A DNA stretch of 64,000 nucleotides, from the NCBI GenBank assembly GCA_014706295.1, contig JACSVZ010000004.1:5944965-6008964 (forward strand). Reading direction: 5' to 3'. Source of the DNA: Lycocorax pyrrhopterus obiensis. Lineage: Eukaryota > Chordata > Aves > Passeriformes > Paradisaeidae. The position numbers were made by a program, and so were the translations under genes. The notes under the pieces are model-generated. The model did no database searches. It was not told the origin of the DNA and saw only the letters and a program-made list of their open reading frames with translations. How positions within the stretch are numbered: the first letter of the stretch is position 1; every line of letters starts with the position of its first letter. Below are positions 51,518 through 63,159 of this stretch, piece by piece.

Positions 51518-54500
51518 TATAAGAGATGAAATGCTCTTGTTTCTTCCTGTCAGCCTGCTTTATACATTGCTCATGCAACACCTGAGCAATAGTGAATTTA
51601 ATAACTAGTTCTCTTCGTTGATAGCTGTATCAGTTTGGTTATGCAAATAATACATCATAACATTGAAATGGTCACAGCATTTATGACAACAACATCAAAT
51701 GCAATGCAATTCTCTCCTGTGCAGTGAGTCAAGCACAGACAGGGAGGTGTTCAACAGCTGCTTGAGATGAGAACATGTGACCACAGGCAGCACTGCCTCA
51801 GGAGGTGAACCAGAGTCACGCACCAGTGCCTGTTTCTGACTCAGGGCAGCCTCTGGTCAAGCACTTCCCCTTCTGGCTTTGAGGTGTTCCAGAAGTGCGT
51901 CAGCAGCCACAATTGCTTTCAGGAAGAGCATGCCAGGAGTCAGAAATCAGGCCTTCCTTCACCTTGGCCTCTGAGCAAGCCTAGTGTGAGAGACAGGCTC
52001 CTTACACATGTCAGGACCCTCACAAACCCCAGCATTTTCTTTTGAAATGAAAGAGTCAGAGCAAGGTTTACAAAAACTGCACTTTGATGCTCTGTGATCC
52101 TATGGAGAGCTAGCCCTTGTATTGAGACCTGCCCCATAGGTTGTCTCCCAGCCCTCTTCAGGAAGCTGGGCCAACGTGCAAGAAGGACTATGAGCTTTGT
52201 TTCACCATTTATAACACGTCTTCACCAGAAACTCAAGGAATGAAAGCCAAGTGGAAAAAACATTTCCTGTGCACACATTGAAGTGTTTCTGTCTGAACAG
52301 ATGTCCTCCCTTTGCTATCACCAAGCAAACACACCCTGGCATGACTCAACTAACGCACAAACATGATAAACCTACTGCAAGCAAAACAATTGTGCTTTTC
52401 CTTTCTGATATTATTACATATGCCAGATAGGTGATAACTTTGAATGCAATGCTTTATTAATCAAAGCTGAGGTGGTTGCCTTTCTCAGTCATTAAAATTT
52501 CATGTTTGCAGCTGCTGATCACCTACCACTAGCTTTCATGTTTTGCATTTTCCTTACATTTGACAATTCATTAGCCACCACTTGCCTGTGCTATTTCCCC
52601 AAGAATGTTACACATTAATTTTTGAAGTACTAAAGATACATAACTGTATAGATATAAAGTTTCTTGCCTATGAGTGATCTTGCTCTGATGGACATATTTA
52701 ATCAAGACATTTTTACCTCTACAGACCTGTGCACCCCAGAATTTCTCACATCACAGATATACTTTTATCACTCAGGTAAACATCGCCAACATGATACAGC
52801 ACAGACCTCAAACTCCTCTCAACACAGAGACACAAAGTGGTCACCCACATCCTCTTCTCAACTGATTGAACAACTCCAAAACATTCAAAGCTGTTATCCA
52901 GGCTGCAACCCAGAAGTTTTGCTAATGGGGAAATACTCCAGTTTCTTTCACAAAAAGAGGTGTATTCAACAGGCAGGTTTTAAAGGGATCTCAGGAATCC
53001 AAGTACAAGTGCTCCAGTACCAAATACAGCTCTCAACTGCAGTACTGTACAATTCTCTCTTCAGTGGAAATTCCTGTCACTTCCACATCAGATATATCCT
53101 AAAACTTCCCTGCAAAACTCATCTGAATTCTACGAAAAAACTAAGTTTTTTCCTTTGAGTACTTATTCTAAATTGATGGGTTTGGGGGTCGAGCTTCTGC
53201 AAAGCTGCCACATCTAAATAATGATCATTGAAATCACATTTATGGTAAATTCTACAAGCAAAGGTGATTAGAATGTACAAAAAAAAAGAATTTTGGAACC
53301 TGCCTCTTGTGCCAGGTCACCAATAGCATGGTATTAGCACAGATTCATTGTCCAGCCCCTGCAGTAGCCAAAGAAGGAAGAGCAGTCATTACCTCCACAC
53401 TATACACAATTTCTTCCCCAAAACTGCACTTTCTCACTCAGTCCCTGCTTTAAAACTCAACCAACTGTGCACAGATGAACAGAGCAGGTTTTGCTCAAAG
53501 AATTAGAGCATCCTCCAGAGTGATGACTTAACTCTGACCTCTAAGAAAAAATATCTTCTAAGAAAAGCCACAAAAACTGAACACCACTAAATTTCCCAAG
53601 CACAGCCAATGAACCCATGGGGAAGAACCAGTACACTGGATAAAACTATCAAACATTAACCAAGTAAACAGTCCTTGTTTTCCTCTTGTGCCCTACAAAA
53701 TATTTTACAAAATACTATTATTGCCTCTGAAAATTGACTGAAGGAACAGTTAAAAGCCATCTAGGGCTATTCTCAAATGCTGTTCAGGAATAATTCCATT
53801 TGTTTTCAGCACCTGAACATGAACAGACCTTCAATTAATCTGCTGTCCATCTGGCTGGGTGAGGGGGTTTCAGCCCCTATGTCTTAGGGGGCAGATGTGC
53901 CTCTGGATCACCTGTGAAGGATTCCACATCCCATCCAACATGGAGCACGTCCTGCTGGGCATTCCACAGATTGCTCACTGTTGATTTTTCTTTTTGAGAG
54001 AATTAACAATTTGTTCTGTGCTCAAACACTGCAATGCAGAATTGGAAGGAATGTCCTGGGTTCAGTGTGCTGCTATCATAATGATCTCACCACATCATAT
54101 TTCTCCTCAGGGCATCACATTAAAAATCACAAGGAACATCTTTAAATGCTGAAACATTTTCTGAATGTTAAATGATTTTTAATATAATTTAAATTGTTTC
54201 TGAGATCCCTATATTTTTTCCTTTTTTGTAAAATCAACCTGTTAATATCTGAGTGTTAAAGGCCAGGACTTCACAAGCAATTTAAGCTCCTGAATAACTT
54301 GAAAGATTCCTCTATTAAATACTGAAAATTCCTTCCAAAGTATAAAATTACAGACATCGTGAATTAGCATGGTAGAAGTAATACCCTCTCTTCCAAATTA
54401 TCCTATTTTCCCTGTTCAGATGGTGTAATTTATTATGGAGTGAATAATTCATGAGTACTGTGAGACCTTGGCCAACCCTGCACAAAATCAGCTGTGAACA

Positions 54501-57500
54501 ACAGAGTGTTTGAACTTCAGGCCCCTTTGCTGTGGTTGCCTTCACATCCCAGCATCCCTGGTTTATCGGCTGGCATGTTCCTCTCACACCCTAAATCATC
54601 AAAATTTGCACAAGAACCTCCCTCCACGCTTACCAACAAAATAAGAATATATAACACAAGCCAAAATCTGTGAATGTAACCCCATGCTCCGAACTTCCAA
54701 AAGGAATTATAGCTAATTTTTCAAATATCTTGAAGGCACAAGAATAGTTTTATCACTGGAAATTAGTGAGATACAGATGTTCACTCAGAGGTTTTGTGGT
54801 TTTTTTCCCCCCCAAATACCTTAATTTACAGAAAAATACGAAATACTTAAAAACATCCCACAAACCCTAATCCTCATACTCTGATTTCAGGAATTCAGTG
54901 CATCTTTTTGACTCCTTAGAAAATAACAGCCAGCTCAAAGACACTGAATTCCCTGTACCTTAATCTTCCTTTTAGTCCAGAAGAGAGACAGGGAAAGGGC
55001 AAAAAGGTGTGGAAGAACTCAAGACATTAATCACAATGGCAGCAACAGCCTGAGTTCTGCTCCAAGTCAGGAGAAATCTCACGTACACCACGCATTTCTG
55101 ACTCCTGATGGTGGGAAGCAAGTTAGATATTGATGGAGGAACAAAAGGCATGCGACTAAAGGAATACAGATTCATTTCAGACAGTGGTCTGAGACGTGAG
55201 GGAGCTAATCCATTGCTGCCTGCTTTTCCTAATAACATTTATCAGTGACTTTGGGAGTCATTTTTCTCTTTTCCACATGCTAGACCTCAACAATGAAAAG
55301 CTGTAGCCATAGTAACCCTGATGCCATTGTTAGGGAGAACTGTACATTCATTCAGAAAAAAAAAAAGTGGGTTTAAAATGAAACATCAGCACTGAAATGG
55401 CAAGGGCAGGGGAAAGGTATTTGCTGCGTGTTGCAAAAGCGAATGTGTCCAAGGACCAATTCAGCATCAGTGCCAATAAAATGAGCAGGTTGTGACATTC
55501 AGGGCTGCTGCTGTTCCTTTTAATTTTTTCTTTTTTTTTAATAATTCAGGCAATTATGGCAGAGAGGCCAAAAGGCCAAGAACGTCACCTGTGATATCCT
55601 ACCCCTGCTGACGTCAATGGTCTGTCTCAGCATGATCTTGTAGGGACAGGATTTGTCCACAGTTTACCTGTGGGGAGGGTTTCTGAGCAGGATCAAGTCT
55701 GCAGGACACTGAAAAAGCATCGACGGCAGTGCAATTTCCTGTACCTCCATCCTGAACGTATCTGGATGTAGGAGAGGCAGCCATGCCACAGCTATAATCC
55801 TAACATCCTAAATTTGTTGTAGGAGAAGCTTTCAAAATCACCTGGCAATAACAGCGTGGGTGAAGAGGAACAGCAACATTTCTCTCCCTCCACGGGATCC
55901 CTTTGGAAAGCAATGTCCGTGCATTTGGCATTTCAGTGAACTGACTGTGTTTTCTCACCACTGAGGTCCTAACAGCACTAAACCCCAGTTACAGAGTGAC
56001 AGCAGCATTAGGCATTTATTGGGTAAGTCCTCCTCTGCCCACCTTCCACATGATCATGTCCTACAGAGGGGATGCAGAAGAGAGGCCCCAGATATGTGAG
56101 AAATTCCATTGTCCACACCATTTCCCACAACACCGCTGAACTCAGGTACTTCCTGTGGAGAGCTCCGATTTGGCAGCAAGAGCAACATCAGTGTCCGAGT
56201 GTTCCCACAGGGAAAGGAAGCACAAGTTGGTGATGGACAGAAGCACAGAGCCACTTTGCAGCTTCTCCAGTGGCACCAGTGACCCGACAAGATCGGCTTT
56301 GGGACAGCATCCATGCCCCGAAGAGCCACATCTGAACCCTATTTGTCAATAATTGCTCATGGCTGCCATCCAAATTCAGCAAGACTTTTTAACCAGCAAT
56401 CCCAAAATCAAATAGAAAAGCCCAGGGACACCTGCAGTGATGCCCAGCATGGCACTGGCTTTTCCCCGCCTTTATTTTAGAGTTCTTGAGAATATATCCT
56501 GATTTCTCTTACAGCGTTTCTTTTGCATATTCCCTGCTGGAGCGAATGATAGTACTATAAATGCCTCAAAAAGCGTTTAATTTAGATTTAATAGGGCACT
56601 AAAAAAATCTATGGGTTCTAAAAGAACAATTAGATCAGTTTAATGAGTACATGGGATAAATCTGGACAAGAAATATTCCATCAAGACAACACAGTGCCAG
56701 GTTTGGAGTTAATTACCTGGGAGATATACTTGCTTACTTTACATTTGTAATTAAATTTGCAATAAAAGTTGCAGCCCAACCGAATCTCAAACCCCTGTTT
56801 TTCGATGTGAATAAGCAAACGGAAATGCAGAAAACCCAGGAGCACTTCATCAGCTCGAAGTCACCGTGGACATTTAGTGAAAATCAGCCCCGGAAGCTCC
56901 TGCACTTGGCACAGCCGGAATGCTCTTGCGTGCCAGATTCATTTCCAGGAGTTGCCCCACTGAGGATGAGCTTTAATCAGCAATCCAAACATGCAAAACC
57001 TACCCTGGCTCTGTGTCTCCCTCTCCACCTCCCTTTTCCTCTTGTTTTTCATAGCGTTCTTCCTTTTTAACCCATCTGCAGTAATCACAGCTCGGGGTCA
57101 ACTCCTGGCTTTTATTCTTGCCGGAGCTGTCTCCAATCCCCATTTTTTGATGCTGGGGGCTACTTCTGGGGTGCAGGGGTACAGCCAAACCTTCCCTCTC
57201 CTCTGCAACAGAGCTGAGCAAACAAGGACAGTGACAAAAAATATTGTAAAAGTGTCCACAGCCTCAACCCCTTCAGGAAAGAGAATGGATGGAGCAGCAC
57301 AGAAAGCTGGAACAGTGTCAGACAAGCCTTGCCCTCTCTCAAGTGGGGCAGCAATGGGCCCTCTCTCAAGACTGCACTTGAAAATTCTCGTTTTAAACTG
57401 TGCTTGCTGACACAGCTAACGAATGTATTAAGGGGCTTATTAGGCAAGATGGATTTTGAAATACATACCTTTGCCATGTGGTTACTTTGCCTATGAAGTT

Positions 57501-59618
57501 CAATTAGCAGTACCTACTTCAGAGAGACCATGGAAGGTGCATTTATAACTAATTTATGTCCTGCATTTTAAGGTACTCAGAGGAAAGGCATCCTAGGGGC
57601 ACAGTATTACTATTACTAGCATGTTTCTGCACTGGCTTGTAAATATCTGTCCTACTTCTCCTTACTTTTCCTTTGTTTTCAATGAAATTATCATACTTTG
57701 GAAAAAAACAAATGCTAATTGTATGAAACCTTGGGAAAGAAAATGCTCAAATAAGCTTGGCAATTAGATTTTCTTTCAAAATTGAGCATGCTTATTTCAG
57801 GCAATAGTACACGTAAGCTAGAAGAAAGTGGGAATATAAAAATACATAGGATGTCTGCCACATAATGGTTCCTTGCAGGAGGAGGAACAATAAATATTTA
57901 ATAGAAATGCAAATATAAAGCCATCTGAGGAGCAACTTCTGCCATAATTTCACAGGGAGACACCAAGTGGAGCTGGGTTAACACCCTAAACCTCCTTCAG
58001 GGAGCTGGGCCTTCAGCAATTCATCCCCTCACCTAGAAAGGATTGAACTGAATTATTTATGTTTGGAAATCTCTGGCAGTCTGCATCCATCAGTCCAGCA
58101 CAGGAGATGCAGTTACTGCCTGTTGTTCCAGCCAGTGCTGCCTGACAAGCTCTCCTCAAATGGGAAATCCAACAGATCGGCTCCTGCTTCCAGCTCCAGG
58201 AACTCTCTCCTTGCCCATCTGGGTGCTGGCAGGTGATGGCACCTGCAGGAAGCAGAGCCTGGCACAGTGGCACCAGCAGGGACAGAAAATTGGGCTGTTG
58301 CCTCAGACTCTGGCAGCAGCTCTGGAGGAGCTGTGTCCAACAGCAGATGAAAGGACCTAAAGACTGGGGTACGTTGTTTTCTTATCTCTTGGATGTCTTT
58401 TGATACACGTGATCCAAATGAATGGGTTCTCTGTAATAATTAAATACTGAAACCTATTTAACTGATCCTATCAGCGAGCACCTAACAGCAAGCATAAATC
58501 ATTTTACTCCCTGCTTTCTTAGTAAAACAAAACCTCTTTTTTTGTTTTTAGATCTGTGGTTTAGATCAGTAGAGAATCTTCAGTTAGAGAATCTGCATGG
58601 AGCACTGATTATGATTTGTTCTGGGATGCTCCATCTTCCTGTGCTGCAGCAGCACCTTTCTTTTAGAAGTGAAGATTAATAGAGTGTAATTTGGTAGGCA
58701 AAGCCAGAACCATCAGCCTGTGGTCATTTGCTCAAAATGCAGGTTAAAATGGAAAAAATGACTTAAACACACCTGGCTGGGAGCACTGCATTGTCAGGGT
58801 TCCAACTGCTTGGCTGAACCACTGTTGTGAGGAGCAAAGGTGGGCAGGGTTCATCCTCATCTGCAAAGTTACTACAGGGTGAACTCAGCAGGTTTCTTTG
58901 TTTTCTCCTGGAAAAAAATATAAAATCAGAGATGGACTCAAAACTCAAATATTTACGGCACCACATCTCTGCCAAAGTGCTGCACCTCAGAGGAGAGGTG
59001 AAAGTCCAACACATTTACATTTATTAAACATCTACCCAAACACCTTCATTACTTGAAATAAGGCAGCCACGAGCATAAGAAACTTATATTGGGACCTGAT
59101 GCTGCTTCCCCTACCTGTCCTCAGTTCTTCCATATGCCGTGGAGAGAGGAAGTGCCCAAACTTGTAAATGGGGTGATCTCACCAGAGACAGGTGCTTGAG
59201 AGTGACACAGCCACACCCAAACTGGTGTCACCTTGCGACACTTCACAGCAGGCACAGAACTTACCCCAGTTTCCACCATGGACAGAGGGGCTGTCGCAGT
59301 ACAACTCTTTTTTTCTCTGCAAAGTAACACAACTGACAAAAGTATTTTTGTATCTGGCCTCAAAAAGAAAAGGTGACTTCTCCCACCATCATCTCTGCAA
59401 ACTCACTCTGACACCCAAAAGCAAAGCTGGGATATTTCTGGCTCTTGTATCTCTGATAGCAACAAAAACGCAGCTTCTTTAACTCTGCTGGAGAGCCACG
59501 AAGAACTTTGGCCTCAGGAGACCGGTGCCCTTGGACATCCTCTGCCAGGAGAGTGTGCCTGGCCAGCTGCAGAGGGAAAAGGGCTTTTCCAAGAAGGAAT
59601 TCAGGCTCTGTGAAACCA
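51518..59618. other. non-genic stretch
   Basis: About 8.1 kb without a named gene or repeat. The longest frame (plus, ATG at 52670 to 53158, 162 codons) is not family-like. AT-rich blocks at 52420-52570 and 56490-56660 have the look of slowly evolving noncoding DNA (dense TAAT, ATCAAAG and TTTGCAT-type words), but conservation cannot be judged here. An octamer ATGCAAAT occurs at 57907-57914. Confidence 0.45.
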
Positions 59619-59742
59619 GTTGGATAAGGCCTTGAGCAACCTGGTTTAGTGGGATGTGTCCCTGCCCATGGCAGGGGCAGCAGCTGGGACTGGATGATCT
59701 TTAAGGGCCATTCCAACTCTTTCACACTCTGTGATTCTGTGT
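59619..59742 (+). mobile_element. CR1 LINE 3'-end fragment
   Basis: The sequence reads TTGGATAAGGCCTTGAGCAACCTGG, TTTAGTGGGATGTGTCCCTGCCCATGGCAGGGG, GGACTGGATGATCTTTAAGGGCCATTCCAACTC and ends CTCTGTGATTCTGTG. This is the classic avian CR1 terminus on the plus strand, with its 3' end at about 59742. A 21-bp insertion-like difference around GCAGCAGCTG is within normal family variation. It is heavily 5'-truncated and noncoding. Confidence 0.93.
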
Positions 59743-61504
59743 CCCTTATTTTCGGTACTATCTCCTGCGCTCTGTTTGAGCCCTGTCCCACAGGCAGCTT
59801 CCTCATGGGCATTCCTGGGGAATTCACTGCTGTTTTTCTCACATTCAGGACTCACTGAAGGGTTTAATACACACAACATTGCCTCCTTCACCTTATCGTA
59901 TTTTAAAGAATCCTGGTTCAGTTTTGCTCCTGAACTGTCTTGTGGTGCAGGACCACGGCCTGGCCTCATCCCCCATCCCCCTGGGTCCATATGATTTTCC
60001 CTTTGAGCACATTGCTGGTGGAGGCCAGGGTAGAAATTCCCCTCTGTTTACAAGGGCTCTGAGCAGCAGCAAAGGACCAACCCCTCTGCGTTAGAGACAA
60101 AACACGTTTGAGCCCTTCTGTAGCTTGTGAGATTCTTGTTTGCCTGACACTAAAAGAGTTGGTGAAATTCAGGATACAAGGCAAAAATGATATCCGGCCA
60201 CTTTTCTCCTTCTCTATTCTACTTCTGTAGAGCAGCCCCAGGGAATGCCTCCACTCTCTTTATAAGCTGGAAGAAAGCTGAGGCACCAGCCATGAATTTC
60301 TGCAGTGCAAAGGTACTTCAAGCCCCCTCTTTTCCTTCCTGGGCGTGCCATAACCTGGACAGAGTGGTGGGACAGCAGCCAACAGAGCAATGCCAGGAAT
60401 TCCTGCCAGCAGCAGTTTCCTTATACCTCTGGAACAGTGCAAAGAAATAACAGTGCCACCAGAGGTGTATTTGCGTTCAGCTTCCCCTGTTAACACCCTG
60501 CTTTGACAGCACAACTGTGCATCTTAATGGTCTCTGTATTTTGATCTTTCTTGTTCACTGCTCAATAAATAATAATATTTTGTTTCCATGGACTTCAATT
60601 CAAATATTCTATCCAAGGTGCATACCTGTGAATAGTTTCCCTGTAGGCCAGCTCCTCTTTTGAGAAGGATTTGGTAACAAGTGGAATGGACTGGCTAATT
60701 CCCAGCCAATTATTTATTCAGAGAAACTTCTCCTGCTTGTGAGCAGACTGCAAAGTCCTCAGGTCTGTTTCTCACTCAGAATTATTCATGGCTTTTCTCA
60801 GTGACAGATAGTTGGTCTGCAAAAATGTGCATTTCACAATTTTTCACCCGAAGAAAGCTCAGTCACTCAGGGATCTGGGAACGTGACAATCCATACAAGA
60901 AATACAATGCTGTGCTGCACTTTGGACACTGACACAATGCAACACTCCTGGAAAAAGAGCTAAAGATGCTCAGATTCTAGGAAAAATGTTGGTTTTTTCA
61001 GTCTTTACCTGGACAGCTTTGTCCCATATTTCTGTAAGGGGAATGCCAGCAGGATTGTTCCAAGAGCCAGAGTTTTTAGATGTCTATAGTTAAACCCAGT
61101 ACCCCAAGCAGCAGATACCTGACACATTTTTGGCTGTGGAAGGTGATGAACTACCAAGAAGAAAACTGAATTTCTTCTCCAAAGGCAACCTCTGACCCAA
61201 GACCTGTTGCTTGTTTCAGACATGCCATCTCATTAACCATAAACATGCATTACATTGTCCTTTTCCTTAAAAAGGTACTGAAAGATTCCCCATCCCAGTG
61301 AAGTCCACTGCAAATCTGCCATACAGTCCACCCAGGTTATGATATTTTTCTTACTCAAAAGTGGACCATAAGTACTATCATCTTTGATATGGTACCTCTT
61401 ATATAAATTTATCCTGCATATTTTTATTCCTCAGCAATAAACATTTGGAGAGTTTGTCTTTACAAACTGCTATTTCACCAAGCTGTATATTTACACAGAC
61501 ATAA
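59743..61504. other. non-genic stretch
   Basis: No gene is recognised. Frames up to about 87 codons overlap on both strands, and none has splice support. The plus strand from 60540 to 60610 is AT-rich with AATAAATAATAATA. Confidence 0.5.
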
Positions 61505-61639
61505 TTTGCCAGTCCCTTTGTTCACTCCACAGCATCCAATTATCCTCCGAACTCCTTCACAGAGAACTTAATTTCTCACTTTGGCAATTTCTACTGTATT
61601 TCAGCTAACCTTTGTGCCTGGGCTCTCTACAATGTGTTA

Positions 61640-62147
61640 ATGGCTCTGATCTTTAAGAGCTGCAGACCCACTGACAATTCCCACCACGTCCCTTCCCTGT
61701 GGCACCAGGGCCTTCCTGCCCAGCTGTGCACTTGTCTCCCTCACCTGGCTTCTGCTGCATCCCCACCTTTCTTAAATCAAGAATTTTTCTTGCTCTCTAT
61801 TATTCTGCCCCACAGGTAAGATCTGATTCAGCCATGTTTATTGGTGCCTGGTGCCCCCCACACACCTTTACATTTTCCTTCTCACAAATGCTGGGCTGCA
61901 GTCACACGTTCCCTGTAACCACGTGTTAACATTCAGTCTATTTTTATTTTGCAGGGATGCTAGCACTGACTTGGAATTGCTCTTGCTTCAGCACCAGGGG
62001 AGGAGGGAGAGAGAGGATGATTTTGCAATTAGCGATGCCCAGCTCTGCTCCTCCTCAGGAGGTGACCAGCTGCTGCAGCAGCAGGCCAATGCTCAACATT
62101 TGGAAAACCTCCCTGGATTTTCTTCCCTATCCTTACAACAAGTATAA
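61640..62147 (+). CDS. putative two-exon frame, 122 codons, unknown product
   Basis: Segment one is open from 61505 (after a stop at 61502-61504), has its first ATG at 61640, and ends at a strong donor CAG|GTAAGA (61813-61821). The intron (61816-61954, 139 bp) would end at TTTTTATTTTGCAG|G, with a TTAAC branch-like word about 24 nt upstream of the AG. Joining leaves the frame intact (phase 2; the split codon is AGG), and segment two stays open to a TAA at 62145-62147. A TTTCAG acceptor-like site at 61604 could make segment one an internal exon. The predicted C-terminal part is Leu/Gln/Ser-rich and acidic near its start; the N-terminal part is hydrophobic. No family is recognised and no polyadenylation signal is near. 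The joint occurrence of donor, acceptor and phase is suggestive, but it may be chance or a noncoding transcript. Confidence 0.2.
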
Positions 62148-62404
62148 CTGGATACAGAATGATTTCCAAACAACTTCATTGCGTAAACATTGAGAAAACC
62201 AGAAATATTTTAGATAATGATCAATATTTTGAGGGGAAAAAAATCCCAACCCCCTAAAAAAACAAACAGAAACCTCCTACCAACTACTTGGATTAGGATA
62301 GGGAAGATTTCATTATTTGAGACCCCAATATGTTGTGAAGTCATCCTTAATTAAATGGCTTCAGCTTTAAGTATTAATCCACTTTTTAAAATACTGCTGG
62401 AGTG

Positions 62405-62665
62405 TTTTGAGTCCGTTTTGGACACGCCTCTCTCAGCCCTCCCCAAAGAGCACCTGTTTCACTCCGGCTGGGATGATGTAAGGCAAGATCCATACGTTAA
62501 ATGCGAGGGTGTCCCCTAGTGGCGGCAGGCCTGGATCTTTTCCATGGGACACAGGCAAACCACGAGGAAAGCATCCAGGAAGGCTGATGATCCCTGAACG
62601 TTCGGTGCCACCCCAAACGCACGCGTTTGCTCTTTATGCAACGTTTTTGCTTTTTTCTTGCGCCT
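62405..62665. promoter_or_regulatory. short CpG cluster
   Basis: About 14 CpG dinucleotides in roughly 260 bp, against about one per 100 bp around it, although the G+C content is only moderate. CpGs include the runs AACGTTCGG and AACGCACGCG at about 62597-62626. CpG retention at this level usually means germline hypomethylation, as at promoters, enhancers or CTCF sites. It contains the CTCF-like motif at 62507-62522. Confidence 0.4.
62507..62522 (-). promoter_or_regulatory. CTCF-like motif
   Basis: On the minus strand the 16-mer CCACTAGGGGACACCC matches the vertebrate CTCF core consensus CCASYAGRKGGCRSYV at 15 of 16 positions (one G to A). It sits inside the CpG cluster. A second match of equal quality lies 556 bp away in the opposite orientation. 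Confidence 0.5.
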
Positions 62666-63077
62666 TTTACTTACTTTTCTTTCCTACTTGCTTCATTACC
62701 TCCTGTGGGATTTCTTTCTCACTCCATAACATCCATACAGAAATAGCAACTACAACTTTCCCTAAAGACAGTGGTGGGTTTAGGAGTTGGTGAAGTCATT
62801 CGAAAACATCAAAAGTCAAAGTGGAATAATTTCATTTTGAAATCTGATGCCACTTTTACCAGAAATCTGCACTTTGATTTTCACCAGTGCAGAGTAAGTC
62901 ATTAATTCACAGTGTTCAGTACCAAACTGCAAACCCTGCAGCTTCCTGCCCTTTCCTCCAAGGCAGCTACAGGGCAGCAGTGCAACACTGGGGGCTCAGG
63001 ACACACAAAAAATACCACACTCGATCTCCTCAACAGCATTTTTCAGAATGCCTGAGCCCTCCTGAAACTAATTCCAC

Positions 63078-63093
63078 ACAGCAGGTGGCAGTA
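63078..63093 (+). promoter_or_regulatory. CTCF-like motif
   Basis: On the plus strand ACAGCAGGTGGCAGTA matches the CTCF core consensus CCASYAGRKGGCRSYV at 15 of 16 positions; only the first base differs, and the critical AGGTGGCA block is intact. With the minus-strand site at 62507-62522 it forms a divergent pair, an arrangement often found at domain boundaries. An AT-only tract begins about 25 bp downstream. Confidence 0.5.
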
Positions 63094-63118
63094 GGTTGTT
63101 CCACTCATTAATTTTCGT

Positions 63119-63155
63119 TGATAATTAAATTATTATTTTTAATATAATTAATTAA
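63119..63155. repeat. AT-only tract with TTAATTAA-type symmetry
   Basis: About 36 bases of A and T only, with repeated TAATTAA/TTAATTA words, partly self-complementary. It may be a nucleosome-depleted or scaffold-type sequence beside the CTCF-like motif, or simple AT drift. Confidence 0.7.
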
Positions 63156-63159
63156 GCAC

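Noticed and set aside
52670..53158. 162-codon plus-strand open frame
   Set aside because: No family resemblance or splice context was seen, and frames of this length are expected once or twice by chance in 64 kb of both strands.
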